A stretch of 64,000 bases of DNA from Heterotrichella gracilis. Its lineage: Eukaryota > Sar > Xanthophyceae > Tribonematales > Xanthonemataceae. The stretch lies in assembly GCA_032358255.1 (NCBI GenBank), contig JAULBX010013430.1:1-64000 (forward strand), read 5' to 3'. The position numbers and the translations under genes are program-made. The notes under the pieces were generated by a model. It worked only from the letters and a program-made list of their open reading frames with translations. It was not told the origin of the DNA and made no database searches. Shown in pieces: positions 11,738 through 22,700 of the stretch. Position 1 is the first letter of the stretch, and each line of letters opens with the position of its first letter.

Positions 11738-12470
11738 ATGTCCATTAGTGAACCTAATCCCCTTTCTTCTTCGAAGTCTCCAATGGCGACGCCAAGCTCC
11801 GCCAAATCCGGCTCTGACTGGTTTGGGTCACTGTTTTCTACTGGCCCCTCTCGGCACACACTGGAAACCGTGAAAACCAGTTCCCCCGACACCACGGATA
11901 ACTCGCAGACCCCACTTAAGCCCATAAAGACGCCCAGGAGCCCACCTTCCAGCCACCCAGGTGGGTTCTCTGCTTGCAACGCCGTGCAAGGCACCCTCAC
12001 GCCTGTGGGTGCACCCAGCAGGGGTGACAAAGCGTGCTTGCCTTTCACGGACTGCCCAAAGGTTGTATGACTTCTCTTTCAAGGGTTGCACAGCAGAAGT
12101 ACCTCGTTCAAGCTGCCTTGTCCCTGTATTTGCCGTAATCTGCCACTGGGGTGGCCTAATAGGGCGGAAACCTCCCAGCTAACGCCTCGCGTGTTCACGC
12201 AGAGCTCGCGTTCTCTCCTTCTGACATTGGCATCTGGGAGCTCGTCAAAGGTGGGTGGTGTTGTGGGCTCCTCTCCAGCTCGTGCCCTTGCCTCAGACTT
12301 GTGTGATTGAGCGTCCTGCCGTGTTTTGCGCAGCCAGTTGAGGGTGTGCCTGTCCTCATCTGCGTTTGAGTGAAGTTTGACTGTTGGCTGCAGATGGGAA
12401 GAGCAGTGGGAACAGCCCTCCACCCCCTCCCGCAAACCCTTTCCGCAACTTCTTCTCGGCGTCGCATTGA
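11738..12470 (+). CDS. Small Ser/Pro-rich protein (115 aa), three exons
   Basis: Exons 11738-11960, 12203-12250 and 12394-12470 join in phases 1 and 1, and the frame closes exactly. The protein has a Ser/Thr/Pro-rich first half with the short aromatic motif GSDWFGSLFS. Next comes a 16-residue exon coding ELAFSPSDIGIWELVK. The C-terminus is NPFRNFFSASH after a run of five prolines. Short hydrophobic/aromatic motifs in a disordered, phosphorylatable chain suggest an adaptor or interaction peptide, but this is inference. An in-frame ATG at 11609 could extend the N-terminus by 43 residues; that extension looks less like protein. No family is recognised. Confidence 0.6.
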
Positions 12471-12680
12471 CGTGAAGTATGGGTGGCAAGTTGTGATCAG
12501 GCTTGGTTGGAGCCCCTGATCAGATGATGGACAGGGGCCATGGAAGTGCCCAGCACATGCGCCCTGCGACCGATGAGTTGCTGAAGAAGCTAGTGTGAAT
12601 GGATCCCCAGCCCAGCTCTTGTATTTTAGCTACAGTGCGTAGCACAACGGTCTGACGTAGTTTGCTGTTAAAAGCTTGTT

Positions 12681-13267
12681 ATGGGATCTTCTGCAAGCAA
12701 GGTTTTCGAACGAGAAGCCGTTGCCTCTCAAGCTCTTGGCATACAGGTTTTGAGGTATGTAGGCTTTGTGCTTTTGGAGGGGCTCTCATTTTGGGCACTT
12801 GCTTTGCAAGCCGTGAGCACAGCTTGTTGGGCTCCCTGCTGGCAGTTTGGACCCACGTCTGAGGCACCCTGTACACTACCCGCAATAATACGTATTTCTG
12901 CTGAAACACTGCTCGCAGGATGCTCCTGATTGTTGTATTAGCAAGACCAGTTCCAAGGGCCACTGGTCCGTGGAAACGTTCTTTGCCTTGAAGCCTGTGC
13001 ACGTGTGGTACACTGCTGGAGTGCAATGGCTGTTTGTTTTCGTACCATTTAGATTCAATATAGTTTGTGTGTCTGACCTTCCTTGGTTGCCAACAGAATG
13101 CATTCTGTGGTATGCTGTCTCCCTCCTGCATCTTTGGGCAGGTCTGCCCCGTACAGGTCTCGTTTATTTTTATTTTCCGTGTCAAGGTGACACTCAAGTT
13201 CGACTGGCAAACTGTTGCCCCTGTAGTACCCACGTGCGTGTCGTACAAGCTGATGAAGAACTTCTGA
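12681..13267 (+). other. Unresolved small gene: probable first exon plus possible last exon
   Basis: The frame from 12681 starts MGSSASKVFEREAVASQ, a good N-myristoylation context (Gly2, Ser6 region). It stays open to a strong donor GTATGT at 12755, or a weaker one after CAG at 12746. A plausible terminal exon 13187-13267 codes VTLKFDWQTVAPVV... ending KLMKNF and a stop. Intervening exons could not be fixed because several acceptors compete and phases do not force a choice. The window segment may therefore encode a short myristoylated protein of unknown family. Confidence 0.35.
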
Positions 13268-13852
13268 CGGGGTTGTATCAGAAAACACTGTATAGGATAA
13301 CGGAGTTGATCATGCTGGTGCTTAGACGTGGCAATGCCAAGCTGCGGGTCCAAATTAACACTAGAGCTGACGTGAGTTTGGATTTCAGAGTGTTGCTATT
13401 TGTAAAGAGCGCAATACGGTAACCAAGGAATGAACGAAGAGATTAAAAAATAAATACAGCGCCAGGTGCAGTAACGCAACCTGCGGCTATGATACAGGCA
13501 CAGTGCAGCAGTACAGACGGCCTCAGTGCAGATGCAAATAGGAGGGCAAAAATACACACTGTACACATAGCAGGAAAGCATGGTCCCTATGTAAAACTGT
13601 CTTGAAACCCTCCTCCAGAAGGGGGAAACTAGTAGGGCAGGTACAGGTAACTTGCAGAGCTTGACAAGCTTCCACGTGCATATACATGGTAACACTTTGG
13701 TTCGCAGAGCGTGACGTGGCTGCTACACAAAACCCTAGCCATGTGCCTCGTGTAACCCTGAGGGGCTCCCTCTACTAGAGTCCAGTGTTGCAACGAGAGG
13801 CTCTTAACTCTCCCGACCCCTCAACGAACCACCACCCCACCAGCGGCACGAG
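13268..13852. other. Gap with the 3' end of the SET gene on the minus strand
   Basis: No exon is supported. The segment is AT-richer than the flanking coding sequence and fits 3' UTRs of converging transcripts. Confidence 0.4.
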
Positions 13853-16800
13853 TCAAGGCGCCCCACCCCCCACCCCGCCCCTCAGCAGCTCCCGGGCCCG
13901 CTCCACCACACAGCGCCACACCTCCACCTGCCCCTCCACAAACACCCGCATGCTGAGCACCTGGCCCCCCACCACCCCACCCCCCACCACCCCACCACCA
14001 CGCTCAAGCTCCTCCAGCCTCGCACCCGCCACCCGCCAGGGCGATGCACCCTCCTCCACTTGCCCCACAAGCGCAGCCAGTGCAGCAGCCTCGGTGGCGG
14101 GGGAGGTGGTGGGGGGACACAGCCGCCGCCACGCAAACATTCCCCACCCCTCATCCTCCCCCCCTCCGCCACACGTGCTCCCTCTGTTGCCTACCCCGTT
14201 GACAGGGTTTTGGAAAGCCCTGCGGAGGGTTTCCAGCTCGCCAGCAGTTGCGGATAGTACCCTGAGGCACGCCAGCAGCCTCCCCGGGATTGGCCCCACG
14301 CGCAGGTGGTGCGCAAGGGGGATGCGGTAGCGGGCCAGCACCAGGGTGCGCTGTGTCGCCAGGGGGTCACTGGGAGGAACCTGCGGGGGCGGAGCGGGGG
14401 GTCAGCCCTGCAAAATGACAAAACCCTAGCAGGTGCTCACTTCAAACCCCTGGCAGGTGCGCACTCCTTGAGCACAAGCGCACTCCAAACCCTACCCAGT
14501 TGCGCCAGAATGCTTCAGACTAGGCCCAAGCATCTAGGGGGTTTGGCGCCAGATTAAGGGATTTTCGGTGTGGCTCTTGGGTCAGGTGGAGCCAGGTGGT
14601 TAGGGTTTTCAAGCATACCTCTAGGGTCAGGTGCGCCAGCTCGCTAGGGTTTCCCTCTAGGGCAAACCCGTAGAACAGCAGCAGCTTGCGGTTGGGCAAG
14701 GGGCCATATGACAGGTACACCTGCTGGCCCCGCGCAATGTCCCGGAACGTCCGGAATTTGAGCCCCCCCGTGGCTGGGTCCCGCCTGCTGTAGCGGTTGA
14801 TGTGGGGCCAAGGGGAGTGGTTCAGGAGGGAGGCGTAGGGGAGGAGGCAGGGCGAGGGGGGTTCGCCGGGCTCGGCCTGTACCTACGGCAGCAGGGGGTT
14901 TAGGGTTTAGAGTTTTCCGGATGAGACGAGGCGAGGCGAGGGGCTGGCGCCAGGCTTGGCGTGCCACAGCAGGGGGTTTCGGGTTCCATGTCCAGGTTTT
15001 ATAGTACTGCCTGGGGGTCAAAGCGAGGAAAGGTCTACACAGCCCTTTGGCAGCTCCATTGGAAGCTGGCATCATTCTGCCATGAATAATGCCTTGGCAT
15101 TTCATTCACTACACTGATCAAACATGGTCCAAAAAATGACGCAGAGTGGCATGACCAGGGGTTGAATCCTTGAGCATGGATCAGAGGGGTTGATCCAGGA
15201 GGGATTGGACAGTGGACAGATCAATAGTCCGCCTAACCCCACATCCACTCCGCCCTACACCGCTGTGGCACCCCCCATCCCAACCATAGCCCACTGAGCC
15301 CCAACCCCACATTCCCCGCACACCCCGCACCCCCACCAGACCCCACCCCTCACCTCCACAGCATACGCGTACCACAGCTCAGAGGCCCACAGGAAGGCGG
15401 GCCAGGTGAACCAGTGCGGGTGCAGGTGCTGCGGGTAGGCAGCCAGCAGCGCATCCAGGGTGGGGCGGAGGGAGGAGTACTGCTGACGCACGTGCTGCGG
15501 GAGAGGGTGGGCGAGGGGGGTGGGATCAGCCAGAGGGGAAGGCAGGGTGTGTGCGGGGTGGGGGTTGTGATGGGCAGCGGAATTTGTCTAGGGCATATGC
15601 TTGGGGGTTTAGGGTTGGGGCGGCCCGCCCGGTGGTGCTGGCTGGCCTGCAATGCGCCACCTCATCAGGAAGCAATGCACAGCTCGCCCCCATTCCCCCC
15701 GCACCCAGGTATTTAGGGTGAAGTCTGTGTAGCGATACGGCATGGGGTCCTGCGATGCATGGCTTGGTGCCGAATGACTGCAGAAAGCACACGCGCCCAT
15801 GGGCCCCTGTTCCAGTGCGCTACACTGAAGGTGTTTACTTTGTGGTCTTAAGGGTTTTTGGGGTGCCTAGGGCTTGTGGTGAGGTGCTCAAACCCACCTT
15901 CCTGGCTAACTCGCCATGCGACCTCGCTCACATTCCCGATGCTGCACGCACACTCATGTGACACTAGGGTATTTAAGGCATCAGGCTATTTAGGGCTTTA
16001 GGGCGTCCGGGTACACCCCCCCACCTCTCTGGCATGCACAAAGTCGCCATGCGCCCCACGCCCCTCGAGCAGATCCACCACCTCCTGCTCCATGCTCAGG
16101 CCCGTCCCAAAACCCTCGGGTAGGGTTTCCCAGAAGGGCGCCAGAAAACCCTCGGGGTCCTGGCGGTCAGCCATGGTCCAGATGAGCAGGCGGGTGTCGG
16201 GGGACAAGGGGAGGTGCATCAATGCGGAGCCCTGCACAGGAGGGGAGTAAACTGCATATGTCAGTAGGGTCTGAAAAAAATCATCTTATCTTCTTGGACC
16301 TCCTGACAACCTTACGGTTTTGAGCTGCATCTTATATATAAATAAATATATATAAATATTTGGTACAGCAATCAGACTTGCAGCTGTAGGATTTCGGGCC
16401 GCACCAGGCGGAGCGCAACCCTAGGGTTCTACGACGGTCCAACCCAGCACAACCTAGGGTGACCTAGGGTTTTTGGTCCCCACCAGCCCTGAGCCAACCA
16501 CAAACTCCTGATTCACTTTGAGCCTAGGATGTACGGTTCAAAATCTAGGGCTTAAGGTTAGGGAATCAAGACGCACCAGCTCGGAGCCGTCCACATACTC
16601 CTGATTGATGATGAGGCCAGGAGGGAGGGTGAGTGCGCACTCCCCGGCATGCAGCTGCCGGGTGGCTGCCAGGCCGCGCAGCCCGTGTGGCCCGAAGCGC
16701 GCAGGGGCCAGGCTCGATTCTGCGCCCTGCTCCTGTACCCAGCTGCGGGTGAGGAGGATTTCATTAAGGGGGCATCAAGGGGATGTGGCATTTGAGATTT

Positions 16801-19099
16801 TAATCAAATTACGTAATCAATCACGTAATTTGTGCAACGCCCAGCACACAACAGTGGTCACATTGCCAGGCCCAATTGTGCCAACAGTGCTGATGTGGAT
16901 TTTGTACATGTAGCTGTGGCTGTAAGCGCGCGCACCTGTGAAGGGCTGTCTCTGCGGCTGTGGGGGAGGAGGGTGGGGTGGCAGTATCCGCTGCGTCCTC
17001 ATGGTAGCCCTGGCACCGCTGGGCTATGAGTGGCAACAGGGCCTGCGAGCAGGCGCCTGAGTGCGGAGGGATTAGGGTTTTGATTCTGGGGTTTTAGGGT
17101 TAAGGGGTTTTGCGGTGGATGGACACCGTTCGGCTGTGAGCGGCAGCATTGCATGGGGAGGGTTTAGGGTCTCTGCCAATGTGATAGTAATGGTTGCCAG
17201 AACCCACATTGTTTGCCACAGCATGCCTAGGGCCCGGTGTTTAAAACATAACTCGTCGTTATATTACATTCAAAACCAGCATTGCTCAGGCTGTGAATAC
17301 GAGAAGAGCACAATCGTGGTAGTATTATGCAGCAGTTGTTGCAGCCCTCAATATTGCAGAATTGTGTAATCACCTTGTTAGATCATCCGTTGTCTTTGTG
17401 TGTGTGACGAGGTTGTTTTCATTGGGCTGCAACAACCGCGATGCACTGGCAACTCTACCCCACTAACCCCTAGCGGTGCCATAATACACACCACCACAAC
17501 CGCACCGGCAACGCTACCCCCCTGCCAGTGGGCTTATGCACGGCATACACTGCGGGGTCAGTGATGTGACCATAACATGTATCCAGTAGCACCTTGGACC
17601 ATAATGATTCGGCGGCCATGAGTCAGCACGCAGGTGCATGTATGCTGACCCCACCTACACCCAACTGTTTCCCCGCAACCCGCCTCCGTGCGCCAACGCA
17701 CCTAGCTCGCCATTTGCGGCCTGGTCCAGCAGCCCAGACAGCGCTGCAGCCTCGTTCCGTGGGGACAGCTCCCGTTTCAGGTCATCGGGCTGTTCCACAA
17801 AGTACAGCTCCTCCTGCAAGGTAATAAATACAAATTACTTCTGATAATAAATGATATTATTTAGTAAAGAGTAGTACAAGTGCAATGTAATAACAAATTA
17901 TATTATCAGGGGGCAAGAGTTTGTGCAACTTTTGACACCATCCCACAACCCTGAAATTTCTTCACGGATATGGAAAGAGGTCATCAAGAGGAGTCCAAAA
18001 CCGGTCTCAAATTGAAAAACAAATATGTTCTTTTAGGGTGGGGTGGGGGGGGTGTCTGGGGGGTGCTCTCAAAAAGTTCAGTGGGAAATATAAAAACTTG
18101 TTAACTTTTTTTTTAACCACGTTTTTTGGGCCCAGACTGGACTGTCACCTTCATTGCAATGTTTCCTTGCGGTTGCCGACCTTTCTTTGTTCAAGGGGTT
18201 GCAGGTAAGTAATTTTTGGTGCAGGAAACAGCCTACGGGGAGGAAATTAAATTAAATTAAATAAAGATAAAATGCATTATAAAATAGATTTAATTAAGTA
18301 AATGTATTAAAATAAATGATATTCATTTAAATAAGGGTCCAAAAAGGATTTTTCAGCAGGGGGGTGGGTCGGTGTCCAGGGGTGGGGGACATTTTCAAAA
18401 TGTTGGGATGGTGTTTTTCAAAAACTTTCCTCCTGCCCCCTGATATTATTTGGTGAAAAGCACATGCCTTTTGTGAACACAAGGTACAGCTCCTCCTGCA
18501 AGAGACACCACCCAAGGAGGTCTCAGGCTGTCCGCGCCACATCAGGACGGGTGATGAAAAATTGGGGTTGGGTTCTCACAAGAAGTGGATTCAAGCCACC
18601 GAATACTTGGTGGCTCCGAAATGTGGGAGTTCGGTGGGTATGGGCAGTTGTGGTGTAGCATACGGGCTTAATTGCCCATTCAAGTAGCGTACACCCAGCA
18701 TACCCTTGGGACGGCACACTTTTGACCGGTGTAAGCCACTGCCAGTAGGGGTCAATATCCGTCCACCCTCCTCATAGGGAGGTTGGGGAGCGCTAGGGCT
18801 AGGACCGTAGCAGTAGAGGGATGGCACCACCCTCCCCAACCTTCAATGAGGGAAGGCTAAGGCTAAGGCTAGAGCGGTGGGGGGAGAGAGGGCTAGGGCC
18901 TGGGATGTATAGCGGGAGGATGCCATGGCGCTCTCCCTCCTCTCACCTGGCTCAAAGCATCCACCCTGGCGGCCTGCAGCAGCTGGTCGACCTTAGCATC
19001 TGAAGCTCGGTCCACAGCAACCTCATGGAGGTCCAGCACCCGCAGCAGGTGCTGCCGCCCCTCCAGCAAGGCGTCGTCAGGAGACATGGCCAACCACAT
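13853..19099 (-). CDS. SET-domain protein lysine methyltransferase, SETD3/Rubisco-LSMT type (563 aa)
   Basis: Eight exons in transcript order: 19099-18947, 17813-17702, 17056-16936, 16742-16577, 16231-16025, 15494-15354, 14882-14619 and 14380-13853. All phases fit and the stop is TGA. The N-terminal third is helical and charged. The split SET domain begins with HGLRGLAATRQLHAGE (SAM-binding GxG region). It continues through the helical iSET insert (exons 5-6, with WFTWPAFLWASELWYAYAVE). It ends with YASLLNHS, GQQVYLSYGPLPN and LLLFYGFALEGNPSE, the expected NH-S and catalytic-Tyr motifs. Exon 8 codes the C-terminal Rubisco-substrate-binding-like helical domain with a Gly/Val-rich loop. These enzymes methylate Lys or His of abundant proteins using SAM; the substrate is unknown. 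No clear transit peptide is seen. A second Met (19087) is an alternative start. Confidence 0.88.
15910..16590. repeat. Scattered telomere-like CCCTAA/TAGGG motifs and AT-rich tract in introns of the SET gene
   Basis: Introns 4 and 5 contain many isolated TAGGG or TTTAGGG units. A strongly AT-rich tract lies at about 16330-16362, the only such stretch in this half of the gene. No open exon interrupts the model here apart from exon 5. Confidence 0.5.
17820..18440. other. AT-rich island in intron 1 of the SET gene
   Basis: Composition drops sharply to AT-rich (for example the ATTAAATTAAATT region near 18245). The island sits between exon 2 and an echo of the exon-2 acceptor (18478-18512). Near its ends are inverted copies of a short motif: TATTATCAGGGGG near 17895 and CCCCCTGATATTA near 18436. 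It may be a small inserted element or an expanded intron segment. Confidence 0.5.
18478..18512 (-). repeat. Exon-edge echo of SET gene exon 2 (5' edge)
   Basis: On the minus strand this repeats the acceptor TTGCAG and the following codons for EELY.V found at 17820-17790. The copy lies upstream in the transcript with a working-looking acceptor, but the frame beyond soon diverges. Confidence 0.8.
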
Positions 19100-19739
19100 G
19101 TGTAGTGAAAGCTAGCCAATCAAGCGCTCCTGTGGCGCTGTCGTGCACCTTCGACACTAGTCCCACCGCCTAGATACCTCTGAAAGGTGAGCTTTGACAT
19201 AGGCACACCGTGTTTGTGCCTGTAATGGCTCGCTCTCACAGTGGTGCAGTGATGCCCTCATGCATTCGTGCATCAGTGGTGGCTAGTCTGCCACCCAGAG
19301 GACTTGGCAGGTCCAACACGCCAGTGGCTCCCACTGCAAGCGCAAACACCAGCCATATGCCACGATGATACCCCCAGCCCCTTATATACCTACGATAAGC
19401 TAGTGCGGCGCCACTTTTGACCCTACTCGGCTGCCTGGTAATACACATGCATGTGCACATGACCCCGTAAAGGCGAAGAGACTACAGTAGTGCGCAGTTG
19501 CGATGCACCAATAGGCCTGTCAGTGCGTTTCTGTTGCATTCCTGGTAGACTATTCGCATGCTGCGTCAACAACCGTGGTGCGACCTTCCTTGCCATGCAC
19601 ATGCATGCATAATGGCATGAACATGCGGTCGCCTTCCTCAACCCCTTCACAGTAACGCAAAGGCTTCAAAACCTCTGTCATCTATTACATTCAATCTTTC
19701 CCCTTCTACGCGTCTGTTGCCACCCGTTTAGTAGGAACG
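19100..19739. other. Shared divergent promoter region of the two SET genes
   Basis: This 640-bp gap separates two head-to-head transcription units. It contains several ATGCATGC-type palindromes (about 19444-19456, 19596-19612). No exon is supported. Confidence 0.5.
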
Positions 19740-22700
19740 ATGCTAGCGGGCATTGGTGCCCAAGCCAGCCATGGAGGGGTGTCAGCAGCCTCGTGCCTCT
19801 CCGCACGCCACCACCTGGCGGCGGGGTGCCGCCACACCACCAGCTTCTGCGGCACCGTGAGGGCGCCAGCCCCCCTGTTTGACCTCCTGGGCAGCCGCCA
19901 CAGGCTGCCAGCCCCCACACCTGCGGGTGGGTGGACAGGTGGGTGCGGTGCTGGCGGTGGTGGGTGGTGAGGTGAGGGCGCACTCACCAACAGTGGCCGC
20001 GTGGCACACAGCCCTGCCTCACACAAACTGCATCCAAGTGCCAGCCATGTGCGCAAGCTTGCACCGCGCCTCCCCAACCCGCCACCACCACCGCACCCAA
20101 CACACACAACACCCCGCACATGGCCCCCGCCCCCCAGGCTGCACATCCCCAATATGCAACCTTACATCATAAGGGAAGGACTAGGTAGACTACTTCTAAG
20201 TTCCTGATTCCCCTTGGCAGTAATGATATCCTGTCCCCACACTGTAAACTAACGCCCAGCCCCCTTGCTTACCCACAGCCCGCGGCACCACCTCCGGACG
20301 CTGTTTCGCCTCTGCCACTGGCGCCGAGCCCGTTGTTGCCCCCGCTAGCGTGCACCCCCTGGTGTCGTGGGTGTGCGGCAAGGGGGGGACGGTGGAGGGG
20401 GTGCGGGTGGTGGAGTGGGAGGGGGCGGGCTTTGGTCTGGAGGCTGCACAGGTGGGGGGTGGAGGTGGCTGTGGTTGTTGGTGGTGGTACCAGCATGTGT
20501 GACATGACCTGCATCAGTGTTGTAAACCCTCACGCGGGATGTGTAAACCATGGAAACCCTTATCTAGGGTTGTTAGCCCTGTGGAAACCCTAGCTGGGGA
20601 TGTGGAGTGCAGTCAGACTGTGTCCTGGCACGTTTCACAGGGCACCTCATAAACCCTATCCAAAACCCTACCCACAGCCCATTCAAACCCCTCCCCACCA
20701 CCACCCTCCCCTCCGGCACCCCGCCTCCCCCTGCACTGCCACCACACCCACCCACCCAAGCCACACCCTACTCAAAACCCCATCCAAAACCCTAATCTTG
20801 TACCATAATCTCTGCCCCGCCCCGCAGCCCCTCCCCTCCGGCACCCGCCTCATCCACCTCCCCTTGGAGTGCCACCTCACCTACGACCCCACCACCAGCG
20901 ACAAGCGCCTGATGGCGCTCATAGACCAGGTGCCCCAGGAGCTGTGGGGGGCGAGGCTGGCGCTGCAGGTGGGGGGGTTAGAGGGAAAGGGGGGAGGGAG
21001 GGGTGGGGGGATGGTGCAGCCTGGGGTCCAAAAATGAACCTGGGTATGCATCAAATGCCGCGCTTGAAATGCGCCTGTGGAATTGCACCCCCGTTGCCAC
21101 GCACTGCAAGCAGCTCCACCGTCAGCCGCAACCAACACCAATTATTAGACCATCAGGGCTACGGGGGGTGTTGCCGCAAGCCCCTTCACCTCCTATGTTC
21201 AGTCAATTCATTAGTCACATGTGCTCCAGCAATACAGCCAAATTAATAGTGATCCTTATATGCTTTGCGCAAATCAGCCCTGTCCTGGCGCTGCACCCCA
21301 TACTATCTCGCCACCTGTAAACTCTGCACCCTACGAAACCCTTGGCAGGTTCTTGCTCACCGCATGACGGGTGACGCCAATCCCTTCGCCACCCACAAAA
21401 CCCTACAAATCCCCTTTGAAACCCTTACATTAACTTTACAAAACCTTTGCGCAGGTGCTTGCACACCGGGTAGCGGGTGACGCCAGCCCCTTCGCCACAT
21501 ACATCCAGCACCTGCCCGTGGGGGTGCCGGGGATCCCCATGTTTTTCCCTGGGGATGCGATCGAGGGCCTGCAGTACCCACCCGTGTCGGAGCAGGTCAA
21601 GCGCAGGTGCAGGTGGCTGGTGGGCTTTTCGAGAAATGTGCTGGCGCCAGTAATTGGGACGGATCAAGACCCTTTTGAGGGTCAGAAGGTGGATGCAAAC
21701 TTGCTAGGTGCGGTGCAGAAGCCAAGTTTCTGCTAGCACTGCTCTTACTGAACGGTACAAAAAAGCGATGATTGATATATCGTTGGCATGTGGAAATAGG
21801 ATTTGGTCCAAATGGAATGTGGGAATCGGCCAATGGTCAACAAAATACGGGGTTTTAGCCAATGAATTACGACGGATACTTGGGGCTGCATGCATGCAGG
21901 AAAATGGCTGCTGTGCGCTCTCGTGCCTTCCTTATGCCACGGGATGCTTACCCTAAACCCAAAACCCTAACCCGCTGAGACCATCCCCGGAATTGCGTGC
22001 GCGCAGGGTGGGGATTGGCAGCTGTGAGCTCCCGCGCCTTCCGCACGCGTGGGGACAACCACCCCGCCGCCCTGCTGCCCCTCATCGACATGTGCAACCA
22101 CAGCTTTGAACCAAACTGCGAGATCAAGCGGGCGCCAGGTGGCGCGGTGCGTGGGCTGGGGAGGAGGGGGGAAGGGGAGCGGCTTTTTGGATTTTTAGGG
22201 TTTAGGATTTGAAGTGTTTTGCTGGATGGCATTTAGGGTTTGGTAAAGCTTTGAGCCTGCGAGTTCAAGCGGGCGCCAGGTGGCGCGGTGCGTGGGCTGG
22301 GAGGGTGGGGGGTTCCCTGCCTGGGTTTTAGGGTTTAGGGTTTGGGTATAGTATGGAGTGCTGCATGGAGGCAGGTTGTGATGTATGATACTGCCAGGCA
22401 AGTAGGGTCTTGCATGTGGTTCTGGCCGGCAAACCTCGCCATCACCACCACTACCCCCCCCCCGTCTCCCAGGTGAACATAATAGCCAAACCGGCACAAC
22501 CCACCGCCCCCAGACGCTGAGCACACCACCCCTCAACACCCCATATTGGCAGGTTGTTTTCAAAATGTTCTTTGTAAAGCTCAAAGGAAAAATGATCAAA
22601 ATGTCCGCTCCACAACCCCCCAATCCCCCTCCTCCCAGGTGAACATGGTTGCCAAACAGGACATAGCCGAGGGCGAGCCACTGGTGCTTAGCTACGGCAA

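Noticed and set aside
12630-12725. tRNA-like A box (TAGCACAACGG) followed by a TTTTCGAACG
   Set aside because: No acceptor, anticodon or T-stem pairing can be drawn; the second motif lies inside a probable coding exon.
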